Shown in pieces: positions 8,201 to 9,528 of a stretch of 9,528 nt of DNA. Source of the DNA: Pseudomonadota bacterium (GTDB lineage Bacteria; Pseudomonadota; Alphaproteobacteria; Acetobacterales; Acetobacteraceae); assembly GCA_021845835.1 (NCBI GenBank), contig JAJZVE010000097.1:1557-11084 (forward strand), given 5' to 3'. Made by a program: the position numbers and the translations under genes. A model generated the notes under the pieces. The model was not told the DNA's origin. It saw only the letters and a list, made by a program, of their open reading frames with translations, and did not search any database. Numbering within the stretch: the stretch's first letter is position 1; every line of letters begins with the position of its first letter.

Positions 8201-8614
8201 CTGCAGATCGAGCGTGCCGGCGCCGACCTGCACGTCGAGCGTGGCGCCGGCGCCGGAGATGCTGGTGTTCCAGCGGTCGGTGACGCTGCCGGTCGTGATC
8301 ACGGTGCCGGTCGTGCCGGCGACCACGTTCATGCTGCCGATGCTGTTGTTGCGGTCAAGCGTCGTGTTGCCGAGTTCGAGCGTGCCGCCAAGGCCGGCGA
8401 AGGTGAACGATACGGCGGTGAGGGACCCGCTGACCGACAGGTCGCCGCTGCTGTCGTTGATAACGCCGCCGTTGTCGAACGTGATGGTGTCCAGCGTACC
8501 CGGCAGCACCGCGGCGGCGACGTAGGAGCCGGACTGTTCGACCAGCCAGTTGGCTAATGTTGCAGCATCGTTATTGTTGTTGCCGCCCTGCCACTTGAAC
8601 GTATTGCCGGCCAT
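5264..8614 (-). CDS. Large secreted-type repeat protein with a Hint domain and conserved C-terminal region
   Basis: The 1116-residue product starts at an ATG with GGGGA seven bases upstream. Residues 1-794 have no cysteine and are rich in Gly, Thr, Ser and Ala, with degenerate NGGTLxV repeats (INGGTLTMA about 390, LNGGTLDAS 427, VNGGTMQVL 586, MNGGSLNVD 606), as in autotransporter and adhesin beta-helices. Two W-rich modules begin near 7 and 297 (DWSTGTAWSTGVAPTGTSNV). A GFQAGDTIDLTAL module (227-239) is of the kind repeated in alphaproteobacterial surface proteins. Cys795 opens a Hint domain (PF13403 type): CYAAGTRLATPDGEVAVE, LQPGDAVL, and the TxxH-like LSPEHAVFLDG with His877. A conserved region follows to the end ([47 protein letters not shown]). 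Hint domains can autocleave at their first Cys; whether this one does is unknown. There is no N-terminal signal peptide and no C-terminal beta-barrel, so the secretion route is unclear. It lies 44 bp downstream of a paralogue, probably co-transcribed. Confidence 0.88.
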   Translation of the reverse strand: MAGNTFKWQGGNNNNDAATLANWLVEQSGSYVAAAVLPGTLDTITFDNGGVINDSSGDLSVSGSLTAVSFTFAGLGGTLELGNTTLDRNNSIGSMNVVAGTTGTVITTGSVTDRWNTSISGAGATLDVQVGAGTLDLQNPLFALAGGSATIAASAGGTLAMDGGVIVYGGTVDVAAPAVGNGLFVVGGGGVMTLQSVASRGESIAFIDGTGTLVLQQTGTVGGAMLGFQAGDTIDLTALNDATLQPIIVNGNLTTLTDGTNTVVLPLLDEGFTSGSFLATADPGGHVLLTTTLANADWLNGATGDWSTGTAWSTGVAPTGTSNVVIGDLNHTFAVTATNESAHALLMLAPNGTLAVSGTFNVATAIFDTVGTFAVQSGATVTAKVFNQLINGGTLTMASAAQMTLTGGSTIAGAGALAANLAGDATLNGGTLDASAGSVLIGLASDGDTVEATGGAHVTANYTGIGGFGTASGSLTLNSASWTDSGTASTADPFGGDMVVGGAQRGASGGNGTLMLQNYASLGDQNAIIAANTAAQGTVDIQDNASWSIANNLTVGGGAGSNAQLMLSAGTTATGGILNVGGTVQVNGGTMQVLGGSHATAASFAMNGGSLNVDSSSAFIVGIGTSFSGNGLVIDAGATATLSGGDIGGAITDNGVLLVSGASASTIDASTISGSGTIVLDSTAPLIINTGAAWTTTIAFATGSQDLVLSAPSADLGTIDIAPAAGSGQTNTIDMPGITFAMAPTITYDSTTGVLNVNGGSAASLQVGAGLQSNQFQLQPDHGTGSAIVVSAAPCYAAGTRLATPDGEVAVERLQPGDAVLALQDGAWVARRVRWVGRTTVDLARHPQPERAAPIRIRAHAIAPDMPARDLVLSPEHAVFLDGVLMQAQALLNGASVTQEFPARVTYLHVELDRHALLRAEGMPAESYLDTGNRALFAGAHGVRALHPDFATAAAWTEQACAPLVLDGPRLAAAHARLRDRAEALGFALTERPDLCVLADRAKLVPDDDGAVLLPAGTTAVRLVSRSFVPAWLGLGDDRRRLGIAVAAVEFGGAALPEDAFGPGWHAPEPGWRWTDGDAHLALAPLPCPTTLRVTPAAFGARYWTAPLLEAATRAA
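5303..6100 (-). repeat. Direct repeat copy 1: Hint/C-terminal segment of the complete paralogue
   Basis: This segment encodes residues 839-1104 of the complete Hint protein. It matches 8731-9528 with a constant offset of 3428 bp at every anchor checked (W of RYW/QYW, GTCCAGCGCC at 5391/8819, GAACAGCGCGCGG at 5804/9232, GGTCGCG at 6004/9432), so there is no net insertion or deletion. By hand count 177 of 266 aligned residues are identical. It reflects gene duplication, not a mobile repeat. Confidence 0.85.
6942..6949. repeat. Eight-base C/G homopolymer inside the repeat domain of the Hint protein
   Basis: Eight consecutive C on the plus strand (G8 in the coding strand) encode Gly556-Gly558 in the TVGGGAGS segment. 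Gain or loss of one base would shift the frame before the Hint domain. Tracts of this length in surface-protein genes can act as slippage-prone switches, but a run of eight in GC-rich DNA can also be static. Confidence 0.6.
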
Positions 8615-8658
8615 CACGTTTTCCCCGCGTACACGAATGGGTGAAAATGGCAGAAAAT

Positions 8659-9528
8659 TTAGCGAATCGTCAAGCAACTGGTGTTGGCGTCCAAACGATC
8701 CCGCAGGATCTGTCGTTTCCTTGCATCATCCCAGTATTGCGCGCCGGCCGCCGCCAACCGGATCGCCAGCGACGCAGGGCGGGACAGGGGCGGCAGCACA
8801 AGCTCCGCATCGCCGTCGGTCCAGCGCCAGCCTGCTTCTGCCGCATGCCAGCCGCGACCGAACGCTGTGCGCGGTAGGGCGTGCCCGCCCAGCCGCAGCG
8901 CCGCCGCCGCGACGCCGAGCCGCCGCCGGTCGGCACCGAGGCCGAGCCAGGCGGGCACGAAACTGCGGCTGCGCAGCCGCACATGCCGCGTGCCCGCGGG
9001 CAGCCAGGCGCGCAGCGGGGCCTGCAGCGCCACCGGCTCCCCATCGGCCAGCACCGCCAGGTCGGGGTCGGCGGTCAGCGTCGCGCCGCCGCGCCGCGCG
9101 CGCTCCAGCAGGCGCCGATGCGCCGCCGCGACGCGCGCGCCGCCCAGCAGCAGCGGCGCGCAGGCGCGCTCGTCCCACGCCGCGGCGGCGGCCAGGTCGG
9201 GGTGCAGCGGGCGCACGCCCGCCTCGCCCGCGAACAGCGCGCGGTTGCCGGTATCGAGATAGCTCTCCGCCGGCAGGTTCTCGGCCAGCACGACGGCGTG
9301 GCGGTCGAGTTCGATGTGCAGGTAGGTGACGGCCGCGGGGACTTCCTGCGTGACCGTGGCGCCGTTCACCAGCGCCTGCGCCTGGATGAAGGCGCCGTCC
9401 AGGAACACCGCGTGCGCCGGCGAGAGCAGCAGGTCGCGGCACGGCACGCCGGGGGCGACGGCGTGCGCGCGGATGCGGATCGGCGCGGCGGCGGCAGGGC
9501 AGGAATGGCGGGCGAGGTCGATCCGCCC
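8659..9528 (-). CDS. Second Hint-domain protein, C-terminal part only (start beyond window)
   Basis: The frame is open from the window edge (9528) to a TAA at 8661-8659, giving 289 residues of a C-terminus. The first visible residues [21 protein letters not shown] fall inside a Hint domain, followed by [13 protein letters not shown] (the TxxH-like block with its His). The catalytic Cys and N-terminal repeats lie outside the window. The post-Hint region shares [38 protein letters not shown] and GWRWTDGDA with the downstream paralogue. The extreme C-termini differ: this one adds a charged tail, [19 protein letters not shown] and so on. The GTG at 9447 is internal, because homology continues upstream of it. 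It ends 44 bp before the next gene's ATG, suggesting one transcript. The role is as uncertain as for its neighbour. Confidence 0.9.
   Translation of the reverse strand, partial: GRIDLARHSCPAAAAPIRIRAHAVAPGVPCRDLLLSPAHAVFLDGAFIQAQALVNGATVTQEVPAAVTYLHIELDRHAVVLAENLPAESYLDTGNRALFAGEAGVRPLHPDLAAAAAWDERACAPLLLGGARVAAAHRRLLERARRGGATLTADPDLAVLADGEPVALQAPLRAWLPAGTRHVRLRSRSFVPAWLGLGADRRRLGVAAAALRLGGHALPRTAFGRGWHAAEAGWRWTDGDAELVLPPLSRPASLAIRLAAAGAQYWDDARKRQILRDRLDANTSCLTIR
8731..9528 (-). repeat. Direct repeat copy 2: Hint/C-terminal segment of the upstream paralogue
   Basis: This is the partner of 5303-6100 in the same orientation. The match ends near the conserved Y-W pair (8731) and runs to the window edge, so its true upstream limit is unknown. 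The most conserved stretch encodes [14 protein letters not shown] in both copies. With copy 1 it brackets the whole repeat-domain coding region of the complete gene, so recombination between the two would remove about 3.4 kb. Confidence 0.85.

Noticed and set aside
6453..8557. Long plus-strand open frames opposite the repeat domain of the Hint protein
   Set aside because: Their Val/Pro/Ser/Ala-rich or Arg/Gly/Ala-rich composition mirrors the repetitive Gly/Thr codons on the other strand; they have no start signals and no family resemblance.
3017..8614. A functional operon joining the Hint genes and glcB
   Set aside because: They share strand and a 90-bp gap, but their functions are unrelated and a palindrome lies between them. 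Co-transcription cannot be excluded, only not supported.
8612..8677. TTG at 8677 as the start of the complete Hint protein
   Set aside because: It would overlap the end of the upstream gene, lacks a ribosome site and adds 21 residues unlike the MAGNTFKW opening expected of such repeat proteins.

Overview
The window is GC-rich, Gram-negative chromosomal DNA, most likely from an alphaproteobacterium of the Acetobacteraceae/Rhodospirillales type. The basis is the strong G/C bias at third codon positions together with large Hint-domain secreted-type proteins, which recur in that group; no rRNA or other marker gene is present to confirm it. I see no tRNA, rRNA, CRISPR array, transposase or complete mobile element.

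Left part (1-1570): the 3' end of a 1-Cys peroxiredoxin gene (+) converges on a small exported protein of unknown function (-), and a strong 10-bp hairpin lies between them. Next comes a short, frame-broken remnant of an FAD-dependent aromatic-ring monooxygenase (-). Beyond it is a gene-free stretch with a pair of near-identical 14-bp palindromic repeats set 33 bp apart, upstream of the next gene.

Middle (1573-5173): an exported (twin-arginine-like signal) beta-propeller lactonase of the 6-phosphogluconolactonase/YbhE family (+) faces malate synthase G, glcB (-). About 250 bp of inverted-repeat-rich, apparently non-coding DNA separates them. GlcB has all its catalytic residues and joins acetyl-CoA to glyoxylate to give malate.

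Right part (5264-9528): two tandem genes on the minus strand encode paralogous Hint-domain proteins. The complete one (1116 residues) has about 794 residues of cysteine-free, Gly/Thr/Ser/Ala-rich autotransporter-like repeats, then a Hint domain opening at Cys795, then a conserved roughly 200-residue C-terminal region. The upstream copy runs off the window edge, so only its Hint end and C-terminal region are visible. The two copies align without gaps over about 266 residues (177 identical by hand count) at a constant DNA offset of 3428 bp.

The genes do not form one pathway. The Hint pair looks like a surface or secreted protein locus of unclear role and is the most interesting part of the window. 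The peroxiredoxin, lactonase and malate synthase are ordinary metabolic or stress genes.
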